Below, piece after piece: positions 17,670 through 27,395 of a DNA stretch of 64,000 bases. The stretch spans positions 1-64,000 of the forward strand of contig NZ_JBBAYI010000004.1 of the NCBI RefSeq assembly GCF_037153985.1, read 5' to 3'. Each line of letters begins with the position of its first letter. Positions within the stretch are counted from its first letter, which is position 1. A model generated the notes under the pieces. That model was not told the DNA's origin, searched no databases, and saw only the letters and a program-made list of their open reading frames with translations. A program made the position numbers and the translations under genes. This stretch comes from Emticicia sp037153985 (lineage in GTDB: Bacteria; Bacteroidota; Bacteroidia; Cytophagales; Spirosomataceae).

Positions 17670-19460
17670 ATGTTCTTTTCAAAGCGTAATATTCAGTTTA
17701 ACCTGTACGAAGTGCTTCAGAGTGAGGCACTTACCCAATATGAGTACTTTCAGGACCACACGCGTGAGTCGTTCGATATGGTACTTGATGCCGCCCAGCA
17801 GATTGCAGAAAAAATGCTGCATCCGCTATTAATCGAAATGGACAGAAAAGAGCCACAACTGGTTGATGGTAAAATCAGGGTGCATCCGGGTATGAAAGCC
17901 ATTGTGCAGCAATTCGGGCAGGACGGCTGGATAAACGCCGGTTTCTCTTACAACGAAGGAGGGCAGCAATTGCCCGTTACGATATTAAATGCCGCCGCAT
18001 TCATTTTTCAGGCGGCTAATTATTCGGCTAGTGTATTCCCTTTTCTTACGACCGGAGCCGCCAATCTCATTCGCAGCTTTGGAGCGCAGCCACTCATTGA
18101 TACTTATACACCTAAAATGTATTCGGGCGAGTGGCAGGGAACCATGGCACTTACCGAACCTAACGCCGGCAGTTCGTTATCTGATATTACTACATCGGCC
18201 GAGCCAACATCTGAAGAAGGCGTTTATAAAATCAAAGGCCAGAAGATTTTCATCTCCTGCGGAGACCACGATGTCTGCGAAAATGTAGTCCATCTGATGC
18301 TGGCAAAAATCAAAGGCGGGCCACTCGGAGCCAAAGGTATTTCTTTGTTTGTAGTGCCGCGGCAAAGACCCGATGCCAACGGGAATCTAACTCCTAACGA
18401 TGTCATCACCGCAGGCGTTTATCATAAAATGGGTTATAAAGGCGCGCCTATTGCTCATTTAATGATAGGCTCGAACGATGCCTGCGAGGGGTATCTGGTT
18501 GGTGAAGCCCACAAGGGCCTGAGCTATATGTTCCAGATGATGAACGAAGCCCGCATAGGCGTAGGTATCAATGCCACAGCTATTGGCACAGCGGCTTATT
18601 ATGCTTCGCTGGCTTATGCCAAAGAACGCCCTCAAGGACGCAAAATCACAGAAAAAGACCCCTCAAAGCCACAAACGAGTATCATTAACCACGCCGATGT
18701 GAAACGGATGCTACTGTTTCAGAAAGCAGTGGTTGAAGGAGCCTTTTCGTTATTGATGTATTGTAGCCATCTGGCCGATGTTGCCCACGTAGCCGAAGGT
18801 GAAACTAGTACAAACGCTCATTTGTTGCTCGATTTGCTCACACCTATTGCCAAATCGTATCCTTCTGAAATGTGCTGCCTTTCAACAAGTGCTGCCGTGC
18901 AGATTCTGGGTGGAGCAGGCTACACAACCGACTTTCCGGTAGAACAATACTACCGCGAAGCCCGCATTCATCCTATTCATGAAGGTACAACGGGCATTCA
19001 TGGGCTTGATTTACTAGGCAGAAAAATTACCATGCAACAAGGCAAAGCCGCGCAGCTTTTCTTTGCAGAAGTTTCAAACACCATAACCGATGCCTCTGGT
19101 ATTGAGGCACTCAGCCCACTGGCCGTGCAACTGCAAAAAGTGTTAGGGCAGGCGCAGCAACTCACGGGGTATTTACTGGGGCTGGCGCAGAAAGGTAACA
19201 CCGAAAAGTACCTGTCTGATGCCACACTTTACCTCGAACTGTTCGGCCTTGTAACCATTGCATGGCAATGGCTTAAACAAGCCGTTGTGGCGCAGCAGCA
19301 ACTGGCAGGCGCACATACAGCTGATAAAGACTTCTATCAGGGGAAAATCCTGACGGCCCGCTATTTTTATGAATACGAACTTGTAAAGGCAGCATCTTTG
19401 ATAAAACGCCTGTCGAGTACCGACGAAGTTACCATTGAAATGCAGGCCGACTGGTTTTAA
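17670..19460 (+). CDS. Acyl-CoA dehydrogenase, long form
   Basis: This 596-residue FAD enzyme oxidises acyl-CoA at the alpha-beta bond in fatty-acid breakdown. It contains the ACAD signature region GEWQGTMALTEPNAGSSLSDI, a YHKMGYKGAPIAHL strand block, a C-terminal helical domain with QILGGAGYTTDFPVEQYYREARI and the family end EGTTGIHGLDLLGRKI. An extra domain of about 130 residues at the C-terminus is typical of the longer FadE5-like group. It lies five bases behind rnr. Substrate length cannot be read from sequence. Confidence 0.88.
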   Translation: MFFSKRNIQFNLYEVLQSEALTQYEYFQDHTRESFDMVLDAAQQIAEKMLHPLLIEMDRKEPQLVDGKIRVHPGMKAIVQQFGQDGWINAGFSYNEGGQQLPVTILNAAAFIFQAANYSASVFPFLTTGAANLIRSFGAQPLIDTYTPKMYSGEWQGTMALTEPNAGSSLSDITTSAEPTSEEGVYKIKGQKIFISCGDHDVCENVVHLMLAKIKGGPLGAKGISLFVVPRQRPDANGNLTPNDVITAGVYHKMGYKGAPIAHLMIGSNDACEGYLVGEAHKGLSYMFQMMNEARIGVGINATAIGTAAYYASLAYAKERPQGRKITEKDPSKPQTSIINHADVKRMLLFQKAVVEGAFSLLMYCSHLADVAHVAEGETSTNAHLLLDLLTPIAKSYPSEMCCLSTSAAVQILGGAGYTTDFPVEQYYREARIHPIHEGTTGIHGLDLLGRKITMQQGKAAQLFFAEVSNTITDASGIEALSPLAVQLQKVLGQAQQLTGYLLGLAQKGNTEKYLSDATLYLELFGLVTIAWQWLKQAVVAQQQLAGAHTADKDFYQGKILTARYFYEYELVKAASLIKRLSSTDEVTIEMQADWF

Positions 19461-19509
19461 AACCATTGGCCTGATTTACACGCTTTTGCCTTTTATTGGG
19501 TAAGGTATG

Positions 19510-19926
19510 TTAGCCGTGCAGCGAAAAAAGGTAAATACCAAAAACCATCAATAAAAAATAACTTACTAATGAGGCCGCTCCGGCGTAGTCTTTGGCAATA
19601 CGTTGGCCTGTAAAAAGGCATAGGATTGACAAAGCGGCTAATTCCAGCCCTAAAATGGCAAAATCGGCTTGGCCTTCTACAAAATAATATACACCTCCCA
19701 AAAAACTCAGGATTCCCGCCGATACTTCCAGAATCAGGATAACAACAAATAAAATAGAGGAAACACCACTCAGAAAAGTTTTGGCAAAAACACTCTGGAT
19801 GTACGATTTATTTCCGCCAAAATCAAAAACTTTGTCAAAACCAGATTGCAGAAAAAGCACACCAGCAAACAAAGAAATAGCTACCTGAATAAGTTTAAGT
19901 AAGGTATGGTCAAATATAGGGCTCAT
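19510..19926 (-). CDS. DoxX-like membrane protein
   Basis: This 138-residue protein, started at ATG 19926 (MSPIFDHTLLKLIQVAISLF), has four transmembrane segments. The SGFDKVFDF motif after the first segment resembles the DoxX/MauE-type fold. The longer frame to 19995 adds a basic non-family part. The function of these proteins is generally quinone- or redox-linked but is not established here. It is convergent with the acyl-CoA dehydrogenase gene. Confidence 0.6.
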   Translation of the reverse strand: MSPIFDHTLLKLIQVAISLFAGVLFLQSGFDKVFDFGGNKSYIQSVFAKTFLSGVSSILFVVILILEVSAGILSFLGGVYYFVEGQADFAILGLELAALSILCLFTGQRIAKDYAGAASLVSYFLLMVFGIYLFSLHG

Positions 19927-20116
19927 ATTATCTGAAGTTTTTTCTGGCAAATATAGAAAAACCCGTGCATTAAACCAGTATCTCAACAACCTCAATCTAA
20001 TTATTACGACCTATGGTGCCATGAGTTTCTGGCTTTTTGCCTAAAGAAACAGAATAATATTTTGAAATGACTGAGATAAAAACAAATTTTGCCGTAAAAT
20101 CGAAATAATATTTTAT

Positions 20117-20569
20117 ATGTACTATCCTATACCCACCACTCAGAAAGAATTTGATTACCTTGTTGAAGGTTTTCAGACCAGAACCTTACCAGCCCGCGAA
20201 TGGACGCACGAAGCACACCTGATAACAGGCTTGTGGCACGTATCGCAATTAGGTTATGCCGAAGCCCTGTCGGCACTACGCAAAAATATTCGACTTTACA
20301 ATGAAGCTACGGGCGGCATGAACACCGATACAAGCGGGTATCATGATACCATCACGGTTTTTTGGGTGTGGCTCCTGAATGAGTTCTGGGGTCGATACGC
20401 TACCAACGGGCAAACCTTTGAACAGGTATGCAACCAGTTTTTGCAAAGTAAATACAGCCATAGAAACAACGCCTTGATTTTTTATACCAAAGATTTCCTT
20501 TTCTCGAAAGAAGCGCGCTTATCTTATGCCGAGCCAGATATCCAAAGCCTTGATTTTGAAAAAATCTGA
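20117..20569 (+). CDS. Conserved hypothetical protein
   Basis: This 150-residue soluble protein has the conserved-looking motifs REWTHEAHLITGLWHV and SGYHDTITVFWVWLL, with several histidines that could bind a metal. I do not know a named family. It stands alone and is followed by a strong 15-bp hairpin. Confidence 0.65.
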   Translation: MYYPIPTTQKEFDYLVEGFQTRTLPAREWTHEAHLITGLWHVSQLGYAEALSALRKNIRLYNEATGGMNTDTSGYHDTITVFWVWLLNEFWGRYATNGQTFEQVCNQFLQSKYSHRNNALIFYTKDFLFSKEARLSYAEPDIQSLDFEKI

Positions 20570-20640
20570 CCCATTGGTAATTCCGTGCGTTAACCGCATT
20601 GAACCTTATTGTATAAACGTTAAAGGTGGCGGCATAAAAA

Positions 20641-20680
20641 AATCTGACAGCCCTGAACTATTCCGCAGGGCTGTCAGATT
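20641..20680. terminator. Bidirectional terminator
   Basis: AATCTGACAGCCCTG (20641-20655) and CAGGGCTGTCAGATT (20666-20680) form a perfect 15-bp stem with a 10-base loop, between two convergent genes. A run of six A residues just before it gives the T-run for the minus strand. Confidence 0.75.
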
Positions 20681-20734
20681 CAACATTAAAAACTAAATCT
20701 CTTAATTTATTTACTAATTTACTATTCAGCACTT

Positions 20735-21469
20735 TTACAAACGAATCCCGAACATAATGGCGTTGCCATTCACTCCATTGTTATCTTTAAAGATAGGAGT
20801 CATTTGATAACGGGCAAAAAGTGTGAAATTCTTACGGCCAATTTCGGCAGCAAACCCATAGTGGAATTTGCTCATGTTAAAAGCTCCGTGGTCGCGTTTG
20901 GTACCATTTTCGCCTTTGGTTTTAGTGTAGCTGTCAATTCTGGCACCACCATAAGCACCTAAGCCCAATATCCATTTGCTTTCTTTAAACCCAAATTGTA
21001 ACATTACAGGAATATTAAAGTTGGTAACCACCAATTTAGATTTCTCTAAAGATTCTTTTACCTCTACAAAATCAGTTCCTACGGCTTTGCTTGCTAAAGT
21101 AATGTTGTCTTTAAACATATAGTTGTTCCAAGCAAACTCAAAACCAGTACCCATGGCTACGTCTACATTGTTGCCGGTAATTAACCGATGGTTTTTCTTC
21201 CAGCTTAAAGCAATAAACCGAGAGTTGAAATTATCTAATTCAGGTAAATTTTGTGTTTCGTAGGTATTCAAGCCCAAATACAAACCGAAGTCTCTGCGCG
21301 AAAACATATTACGTTTTCCATCTTTTCTTTCGTAGTGTTCGTAGTTATCTTCGTTGTTATATTCTTTGTCTTTTGAAGTACCGAAGTGGTCTTCGTCTTG
21401 TGCCTTAGCTCCGAAATTAACAGCCATGGCAATGCTTAAAGCGGCGATTGTTTTAACAAGCGTTTTCAT
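20735..21469 (-). CDS. Outer-membrane beta-barrel protein
   Basis: This 244-residue protein has a clear signal peptide (MKTLVKTIAALSIAMAVNFGAKAQ) and a charged linker. It then has repeated amphipathic strands such as RDFGLYLGLNTYE, FNIPVMLQFGFK, WILGLGAYGGARID and FHYGFAAEIGRKNFTLFARYQM, ending in the aromatic/hydrophobic FGIRL expected of a barrel. It resembles the porin-like OMP_b-brl family that is common in Bacteroidota. Substrate unknown. It is transcribed alone. Confidence 0.8.
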   Translation of the reverse strand: MKTLVKTIAALSIAMAVNFGAKAQDEDHFGTSKDKEYNNEDNYEHYERKDGKRNMFSRRDFGLYLGLNTYETQNLPELDNFNSRFIALSWKKNHRLITGNNVDVAMGTGFEFAWNNYMFKDNITLASKAVGTDFVEVKESLEKSKLVVTNFNIPVMLQFGFKESKWILGLGAYGGARIDSYTKTKGENGTKRDHGAFNMSKFHYGFAAEIGRKNFTLFARYQMTPIFKDNNGVNGNAIMFGIRL

Positions 21470-21739
21470 AATTGTAATCGTTTAATGGTATAAGCTAATT
21501 GTTATATTTAGAAAAACTGCCGCGGAGTTTTTAAAAAGTCTTTTTTGTTGCTTTTCGTAAACAAGATGCAGAAACTTGGCAAGAGGGTTGCGTAGAAATA
21601 AAAAAAATTTTTAAGCAATTATAAAAGGCAGAAAAAAGCCTGTCAGCGGCTATATTTATGGATGAAAAAATAAAAATAGCTGCCATGTTCTAGCAGCTAT
21701 TATAATAGTATAGGAAGAAAAAACACTACCTGAATTTGC

Positions 21740-22756
21740 TTATACAAAATTTACCTCAGCAGAAAGCTGAATGCCGAATTTTTCACGGATAGATTCCTGA
21801 ATTTTCTGTGAGAGTTCTTTTATTTCGTTTCCCTTACCACCACCGAAATTCACCAGAACCAATGCCTGTTTGGCGTGTACGCCTATTTGCCCAAACCGCT
21901 GGCCTTTCCAGCCTGCCTGTTCAATCAGCCATCCGGCCGGAACCTTCACGGTATATTCATTAACAGGGTAGGAGGGCATAGCAGGGTATTGTGCTTTCAG
22001 CGCATCAAACTGAGCTTTCGGAATTTCAGGATTTTTGAAAAAACTTCCGGCATTGCCAATTTCGGCCGGATTCGGCAGCTTACTCTGGCGGATACTGATA
22101 ACCGCATCGCTAATGGCTTTAATACTGAGGTCTTCAACGGCCATACTTTTCAGGGTTTCCTGAATGGCTCCATACTCAACATGAAAAACAGGGGTTTTGC
22201 TAAGTTTAAACGTAACATTCACAATAATGTATTGCCCTTTGGCTTCATGTTTAAAGATACTTTCCCGATACCCGAACTGGCATTCTTCCTTCGTGAAAAC
22301 CCTTATTTGCCCCGTTTTTATTTCCAGTGCTTCAAGGCTTTCAAAAACCTCTTTAATTTCAATACCATAAGCCCCTATATTCTGCATAGGAGCCGCTCCG
22401 ACGGTTCCCGGAATAAGCGATAAATTCTCGACACCCGCATAATTATGATTCACGCAATAAATAACCAGTTCGTGCCAAACCTCACCTGCGCCAACCTTTA
22501 GCCATATCTGCTCCGTATCTTCCTGAAGTGTTTCAATACCTTTAATAGAAATCTTGATAACGATTCCCTCAAAATCTTTTGTCAGTAATAAATTACTGCC
22601 ACCGCCCAGAATCAGCCGTTCGAGGTCTTTGTAATCAGGGTCTTGCAGAATTTCCCGTAGCTGGTCAATACTGCCAACTTCCACAAAATATTTAGCCGTG
22701 GCATCAATTCCGAAAGTATTATAAGGCTTAAGCGATACGTTAGTTTGTACCTTCAT
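21740..22756 (-). CDS. murB: UDP-N-acetylenolpyruvoylglucosamine reductase
   Basis: This 338-residue FAD enzyme makes UDP-MurNAc in peptidoglycan synthesis. It starts MKVQTNVSLKPYNTFGIDA, has the FAD-binding LGGGSNLLL and IPGTVGAAPMQNIGAYG, the catalytic serine block GNAGSFFKNP, and the type I C-terminal ending with LVNFGGGKG. The length is normal. A good promoter lies just upstream (22797-22830). Confidence 0.95.
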   Translation of the reverse strand: MKVQTNVSLKPYNTFGIDATAKYFVEVGSIDQLREILQDPDYKDLERLILGGGSNLLLTKDFEGIVIKISIKGIETLQEDTEQIWLKVGAGEVWHELVIYCVNHNYAGVENLSLIPGTVGAAPMQNIGAYGIEIKEVFESLEALEIKTGQIRVFTKEECQFGYRESIFKHEAKGQYIIVNVTFKLSKTPVFHVEYGAIQETLKSMAVEDLSIKAISDAVISIRQSKLPNPAEIGNAGSFFKNPEIPKAQFDALKAQYPAMPSYPVNEYTVKVPAGWLIEQAGWKGQRFGQIGVHAKQALVLVNFGGGKGNEIKELSQKIQESIREKFGIQLSAEVNFV

Positions 22757-22796
22757 ACTGTGAAGACAAAAGAAAAATGAATAAATACAGAAGTCA

Positions 22797-22830
22797 CAAA
22801 GGTAGTGCTTTTTAAAAAAAGTAAAGCAAA
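22797..22830 (-). promoter_or_regulatory. Bacteroidota-type promoter of murB
   Basis: Read on the minus strand, TTTG (22827-22830) and TACCTTTG (22797-22804) are 22 bases apart, about 40 bases before the murB start. Confidence 0.7.
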
Positions 22831-23327
22831 GTGTGTATTGAAATTATAGAAAACCCACCCTTGTACAATGGCACTACTTTACAAAAGCGGAGGTAAGGCA
22901 GGGGCTACGAATATTTTTTATTTTTTTCTTCTCAGTCTCCTATTTTTTATAAAAAACATTCTATATTTGCCACGTCTATTCAAGCTTACTCTTAATGTGT
23001 TTGTTTTCATATCTATCGTTTCAACCCTACCTGTAAAACTTTAATTCAACATGATTTTTGGTTTATCGGGGCTTCATCTACTCAGAGAATTATAGAAAAC
23101 ACAAGAGTTTAAAATTTTAACACATATTATTTGCTGTGTAATTGATTGATTAACAGAGAATTATGTTTTTCTGTGCTGATAGGGGCGTTTTTGATTTAAA
23201 AAAACCTTTGCACTTTTCTCATTTCAAGCTACTTTTACGTAAAAATGAGAAAAGTACAAGTTTGTACACCTGAACAATCTCTAATTTTGAATGTAAAAAA
23301 TCTACTAATCATCTAATCAGTGATATA
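22831..23327. other. Divergent intergenic and long sucD leader
   Basis: No ORF is seen. A promoter-like TATATTTG lies at 22962-22969 on the plus strand; if used, it would give sucD a leader of roughly 350 bases, long enough for regulation, but I recognise no riboswitch. The -33 element is poor. Confidence 0.4.
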
Positions 23328-24203
23328 ATGAGCGTTCTAGTTAATAAAAACTCTAAAATAATTGTACAAGGTTTCACTGGCTCAGAAGGAACTTTCCATG
23401 CCGGACAAATGATAGAATACGGTACTAATGTAGTAGGTGGTGTAACTCCTGGTAAAGGCGGACAACTACATTTAGACAAACCAGTTTTTAACACAGTTGA
23501 ACAAGCAGTATTAGCTACGGGAGCCGATGTGTCAATTATTTTTGTGCCGCCGGCTTTTGCCGCAGACGCTATCATGGAAGCCGCCGATGCAGGTATTAAA
23601 GTAATTGTTTGTATTACTGAAGGTATTCCTACCAAAGACATGGTGGTAGCTAAATCATATATTCAAGGTAAAAATGTTCGTTTAATTGGCCCTAACTGCC
23701 CAGGTATTATTACAGCCGAAGAATGTAAAGTAGGTATTATGCCGGGCTTTATCTTCAAAAAAGGAACCATCGGTGTGGTATCAAAATCAGGTACGCTTAC
23801 TTATGAAGCCGTTGACCAACTTACCAAAGCAGGTTTAGGCCAGACAACCGCTATCGGTATCGGTGGTGACCCTATCATTGGTACTACAACCAAAGAAGCC
23901 GTTGAATTACTAATGAACGACCCTGAAACAGAGGGGATTGTCATGATTGGCGAAATTGGTGGAGGTATGGAAGCAGAAGCCGCTCACTGGATTAAAGAAC
24001 ACGGAACTAAACCAGTTGTTGGGTTTATAGCCGGCCAAACTGCCCCTAAAGGCCGCCGTATGGGCCACGCAGGAGCCATTATTGGTGGTGCTGACGATAC
24101 CGCTGCTGCCAAAATGAAAATCATGGCAGAGTGTGGTATTCATGTAGTTGCTTCTCCGGCCGACATCGGTGCAACCATGTTAAAAGCCCTTGGTAAAGCA
24201 TAA
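23328..24203 (+). CDS. sucD: Succinyl-CoA ligase, alpha subunit
   Basis: This 291-residue subunit of succinyl-CoA synthetase couples succinyl-CoA and nucleotide diphosphate phosphorylation in the TCA cycle. It has the CoA-binding start KIIVQGFTGSEGTFHAGQM, GPNCPGII, the SKSGTLTYE and IGIGGDPIIG blocks, and the phosphorylated histidine in GRRMGHAGAIIGG (H247). The beta subunit gene is not adjacent, as is often the case in Bacteroidota. A strong terminator follows. Confidence 0.95.
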   Translation: MSVLVNKNSKIIVQGFTGSEGTFHAGQMIEYGTNVVGGVTPGKGGQLHLDKPVFNTVEQAVLATGADVSIIFVPPAFAADAIMEAADAGIKVIVCITEGIPTKDMVVAKSYIQGKNVRLIGPNCPGIITAEECKVGIMPGFIFKKGTIGVVSKSGTLTYEAVDQLTKAGLGQTTAIGIGGDPIIGTTTKEAVELLMNDPETEGIVMIGEIGGGMEAEAAHWIKEHGTKPVVGFIAGQTAPKGRRMGHAGAIIGGADDTAAAKMKIMAECGIHVVASPADIGATMLKALGKA

Positions 24204-24226
24204 TTTAAAAAAAATATAGTATACCG

Positions 24227-24257
24227 AAGGTCAGATGTAAGAATCTGACCTTTTTTT
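24227..24257 (+). terminator. Terminator after sucD
   Basis: AAGGTCAGAT (24227-24236) pairs with ATCTGACCTT (24243-24252) around a six-base loop and runs into seven T residues. Confidence 0.85.
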
Positions 24258-24259
24258 GT

Positions 24260-24267
24260 TAATTTTG
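24260..24267 (+). promoter_or_regulatory. Promoter -7 element for the DUF4271 gene
   Basis: TAATTTTG matches TAnnTTTG and lies 23 bases before the TTG start at 24290. The -33 region overlaps the T-run of the sucD terminator, so only the -7 part is clear. Confidence 0.5.
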
Positions 24268-24289
24268 CGCAAAAATTCTATCAATAAGT

Positions 24290-25444
24290 TTGAAAAAGGC
24301 TCTTTACATATTTTTCTTACTGCTTTCTTTCAATTCATTTGCCGGAACCGTTGGTCCTAATGGAGAATATTTTCTGGTACATGATTATCATGATGATTGG
24401 CAGGTGTATAGCGACAAAATGAAGGCATACGTGCCTTATATTGCCGAGCAACACGTTAATTACCCCTCACACACAGTTTTTTGTGACATAGAAAGCAACA
24501 GAGGCTACAACTTATTGATATATGCAGAGAAAGAAGACAACTTTCTGTTTATTAATGGGTCGTTGCGTCAGAAAATCCCCGTAGATAAATGGATGGTGCT
24601 TAATATAGACAGCCTCTATAAAGCATACGAACAACCACTTATTTATATTACCCTCTATGGTTCGCCTAATATAGAAGATAAAAAACTGTTGCTGGCGTAC
24701 AAACGAGAGTTAAATCAGAAGCCTATTGTACTGGCCGAGTCGGGCATTAAAGCACAGCCACGCACACCTACACCTTACCGCAATTACTTTGTGGTGGTAT
24801 CAATGCTTATACTGGTGGTGTTTTCTTATTTATCAAATTCGTATGTAAGAGCATTTGACAGGTACTATAACCTGCGCGATTTGTTCAATACCTTAGTGCG
24901 TGACCAGTCTTTTCTGATAAACAAGCCCCTAAGCCGGATGAATATCCTGTTTATAGTTATGTTAGCCATGATAATCAGCTTTTTCTTTATGTTGCTACAA
25001 AGCAAAGGCATTTACGCCTTTGGTATGAGGGCATTTTTGCAGGAAGGCGAAACGCTGGGTGTATTGGCTTCAAACTACTTCCGTATCTGTCTGGCGGTGT
25101 TTATGTTGCTTATTTTCAAATATTTTTATATCAGCCTGATAGGGCAATTATTTAACCTCGAAAAAGTTGTCGACCTGCACTATTTCAAGCTCGTTCAGGC
25201 GTCAATTATTTTCTTTACTGGCTTGGTAGTAGTACTTTTAGTGCTGTTTCTGGAGTACTTCCCGAAAGACTTTAACTGGACCACCTACCTGTTTACACCA
25301 GTAATTTTTTTCTATGTAATCAGGTTCATTATCCTGTATTTTACGATAAATCGAAGTGTACCTATACAAAGTCTATATTTAATTTCGTACCTTTGCATCG
25401 TAGAATTACTACCTATTATACTCGGAGTAAGATTTGCACTCTGA
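24290..25444 (+). CDS. DUF4271 membrane protein
   Basis: This 384-residue protein starts at TTG 24290, which is needed to include the signal peptide MKKALYIFFLLLSFNSFAG. A soluble domain of about 150 residues follows, then at least six transmembrane segments (first near YFVVVSMLILVVFSYL). The region LVRDQSFLINKPLSRMN and the layout match DUF4271 proteins, which in Bacteroidota commonly precede uroporphyrinogen-III synthase, as here. The function is unknown; genomic linkage to hemD and to type IX secretion genes is conserved. Confidence 0.75.
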   Translation: MKKALYIFFLLLSFNSFAGTVGPNGEYFLVHDYHDDWQVYSDKMKAYVPYIAEQHVNYPSHTVFCDIESNRGYNLLIYAEKEDNFLFINGSLRQKIPVDKWMVLNIDSLYKAYEQPLIYITLYGSPNIEDKKLLLAYKRELNQKPIVLAESGIKAQPRTPTPYRNYFVVVSMLILVVFSYLSNSYVRAFDRYYNLRDLFNTLVRDQSFLINKPLSRMNILFIVMLAMIISFFFMLLQSKGIYAFGMRAFLQEGETLGVLASNYFRICLAVFMLLIFKYFYISLIGQLFNLEKVVDLHYFKLVQASIIFFTGLVVVLLVLFLEYFPKDFNWTTYLFTPVIFFYVIRFIILYFTINRSVPIQSLYLISYLCIVELLPIILGVRFAL

Positions 25445-25530
25445 TATAATAAGCAGATAATAACTACATTACTGTTGACTTTAATTATTAATATCAGAAT
25501 AATTTCTGTACTTGAAACCCCGCAATTTGG

Positions 25531-26316
25531 ATGAGTGAAATGACAGATAAACTTCTTCAAGAACGCCTCCGTAAAGTTGAGAGCATTTTAGTGACTCAAG
25601 CGAGACCAACCGATGAGAAGTCTCCTTATTTTGAATTAGCCAAGAAATTTGACATCAAGGTAGACTTTCGTCCGTTTATTGAAGTTAAAGGCTTGGATCA
25701 TCGCGATTTCCGCCGTCAGAAAGTTGATATCCTAGCCCATACGGCCATCATCCTGACTAGTAGAAACGCAGTAGACAATTTTTTCAGAATAGCGAAAGAA
25801 CTGCGTATCGAAATACCCATCGACATGAAGTATTTCTGTATTTCAGAACAGACGGCTAACTATTTGCAGAAATACATTGTTATTAGAAAACGTAAAATCT
25901 TTGTAGGCCAAAAAACCGCGGCTGATTTGGAAGCACTAATTCTGAAACATAAGAACGAGAAATTCCTGTTTCCTTGTTCAAATATCAGAAGTAATGATAT
26001 TCCTAATATCATGAACCGTAATGACCTGCATCTGACCGAGGCCATCATGTACGAAACCGTACCCGCCGATTTATCAGACCTGACAGAAGTTTTCTATGAT
26101 ATAATCTGTTTCTTCAGCCCTTCAGGAATTACGTCGCTCGACCACAATTTCCCGAACTGGCAGCAAAATCATACCCGTCTGGCAGCCTTCGGCCCAACAA
26201 CCGCCAAAGCCATTCGTGATGCCGGATATATCCTTGATATTGAGGCTCCTTTACCGAATGCCCCATCCATGACAGGTGCGCTGGAGTTGTACATCAAAAA
26301 GGCTAATCGGATATAA
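25531..26316 (+). CDS. hemD: Uroporphyrinogen-III synthase
   Basis: This 261-residue protein belongs to the HemD family, which closes hydroxymethylbilane to uroporphyrinogen III in haem synthesis. Recognisable parts are ESILVTQARPT, the AIILTSRNAVDNFFRI strand-helix and the C-terminal FSPSGITSL with AAFGPTTAKAIRDAGY. A second ATG at 25540 is also possible. It follows the DUF4271 gene by 86 bases and is closed by a strong terminator. Confidence 0.85.
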   Translation: MSEMTDKLLQERLRKVESILVTQARPTDEKSPYFELAKKFDIKVDFRPFIEVKGLDHRDFRRQKVDILAHTAIILTSRNAVDNFFRIAKELRIEIPIDMKYFCISEQTANYLQKYIVIRKRKIFVGQKTAADLEALILKHKNEKFLFPCSNIRSNDIPNIMNRNDLHLTEAIMYETVPADLSDLTEVFYDIICFFSPSGITSLDHNFPNWQQNHTRLAAFGPTTAKAIRDAGYILDIEAPLPNAPSMTGALELYIKKANRI

Positions 26317-26337
26317 CACATATTCTTAGAGAATTTA

Positions 26338-26371
26338 TTAGGCTAAACCACAAGTTTAGCCTAATTTTTTT
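26338..26371 (+). terminator. Terminator after hemD
   Basis: TTAGGCTAAAC (26338-26348) and GTTTAGCCTAA (26354-26364) form an 11-bp stem with a five-base loop and a seven-T tail. Confidence 0.85.
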
Positions 26372-26391
26372 CGTTATATTTCAGCAAATAG

Positions 26392-26399
26392 TATATTTG
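26392..26399 (+). promoter_or_regulatory. Promoter -7 element for PorP/SprF gene
   Basis: TATATTTG lies 45 bases before the start at 26445 and just after the hemD terminator. No good -33 TTTG is seen. Confidence 0.5.
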
Positions 26400-26444
26400 C
26401 CTATATTGCTTAAGAAAATAAGGGGGGTATCCCCGCGGCCTACT

Positions 26445-27395
26445 ATGAAAAAAGTTTACATTGTGATATTATCTTTGGCATTGTTTACGGCATCTGCACA
26501 ACAGGATGCGCACTTTGGCCACTATTATTTCAATCAATTGTTTTTTAATCCGGCTACGGCGGGTTCAGAAAACGTTACGCGTTTTCAGGCCATTTACAGA
26601 ACACAGTACACAGGCTACCAAAGCACTTTTGATGATGGTGGTGCGCCAGTATCGCAGGTAATATCGGCTAATGTTCCATTAAAAATGATAAAAAGTGGCG
26701 TGGGTCTTACATTCGTTAACGATAAGGTAGGCGCAAGCACACAAAGAGATTTCAAATTATCGTATGCCTACCATATTCCCTTAGGGGGCAGCCAGTTGGC
26801 TATCGGAGCCAATGGCGGTTTTTATTCGAGAGGTATTGATTACGGCCGTTTACGCCCACGTGATGAGAACGACCCCCTTCTTGGCTCAGGCAGAGTAAGC
26901 CAGACAGCCTTCGATGTAGGGGTAGGGGCGTATCTGTATAGCCCAACCTATTCGCTGGGCTTATCGGTTAACCACCTCACAGAACCCAGATTCGGGTTGG
27001 CAAGTACCAATGCCACCAATGTATTACAACGGAGTGCTTACCTGAGCGGTAGTATGTTATTCGGGGTTTCTTATATGATTGATATAAGCCCCATGTTTAT
27101 TGTGGAGTCGAACATAAGTAACATGAGTATTACTACTTTTTCGGCTGGAGCCATTGCTACCTATGACAACACCTACTGGCTGGGAGGAAGCTATCGGATG
27201 GGTGATGCCGTAACGGCTATGTTGGGAGCCAATATTCTGGGCGGAAGCCTGCGCGTAGGTTATGCCATAGATATTGTAGTAACGGGTACGTCGGGCAAAA
27301 GTAGTACCTCGCATGAAGTTATGTTAAGTTATGCGTTGTCGGCCTTACGAGCAGGTAAAAAATCGATTATCCGTACGCCTCGATACAGATATTAA
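26445..27395 (+). CDS. PorP/SprF family type IX secretion outer-membrane protein
   Basis: This 316-residue protein starts at ATG 26445 with the signal MKKVYIVILSLALFTASAQ, followed by the family hallmark DAHFGHYYFNQLFFNPATAGS. The rest is beta-barrel-like (LAIGANGGFYSRGIDYG, YSLGLSVNHLTEP, VGYAIDIVVTG). PorP/SprF proteins sit in the outer membrane and link the secretion machinery to PorE/PorK/PorN or to adhesins. Its place directly before gldK-N supports a role in the core machinery rather than a SprB-specific one. Confidence 0.88.
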   Translation: MKKVYIVILSLALFTASAQQDAHFGHYYFNQLFFNPATAGSENVTRFQAIYRTQYTGYQSTFDDGGAPVSQVISANVPLKMIKSGVGLTFVNDKVGASTQRDFKLSYAYHIPLGGSQLAIGANGGFYSRGIDYGRLRPRDENDPLLGSGRVSQTAFDVGVGAYLYSPTYSLGLSVNHLTEPRFGLASTNATNVLQRSAYLSGSMLFGVSYMIDISPMFIVESNISNMSITTFSAGAIATYDNTYWLGGSYRMGDAVTAMLGANILGGSLRVGYAIDIVVTGTSGKSSTSHEVMLSYALSALRAGKKSIIRTPRYRY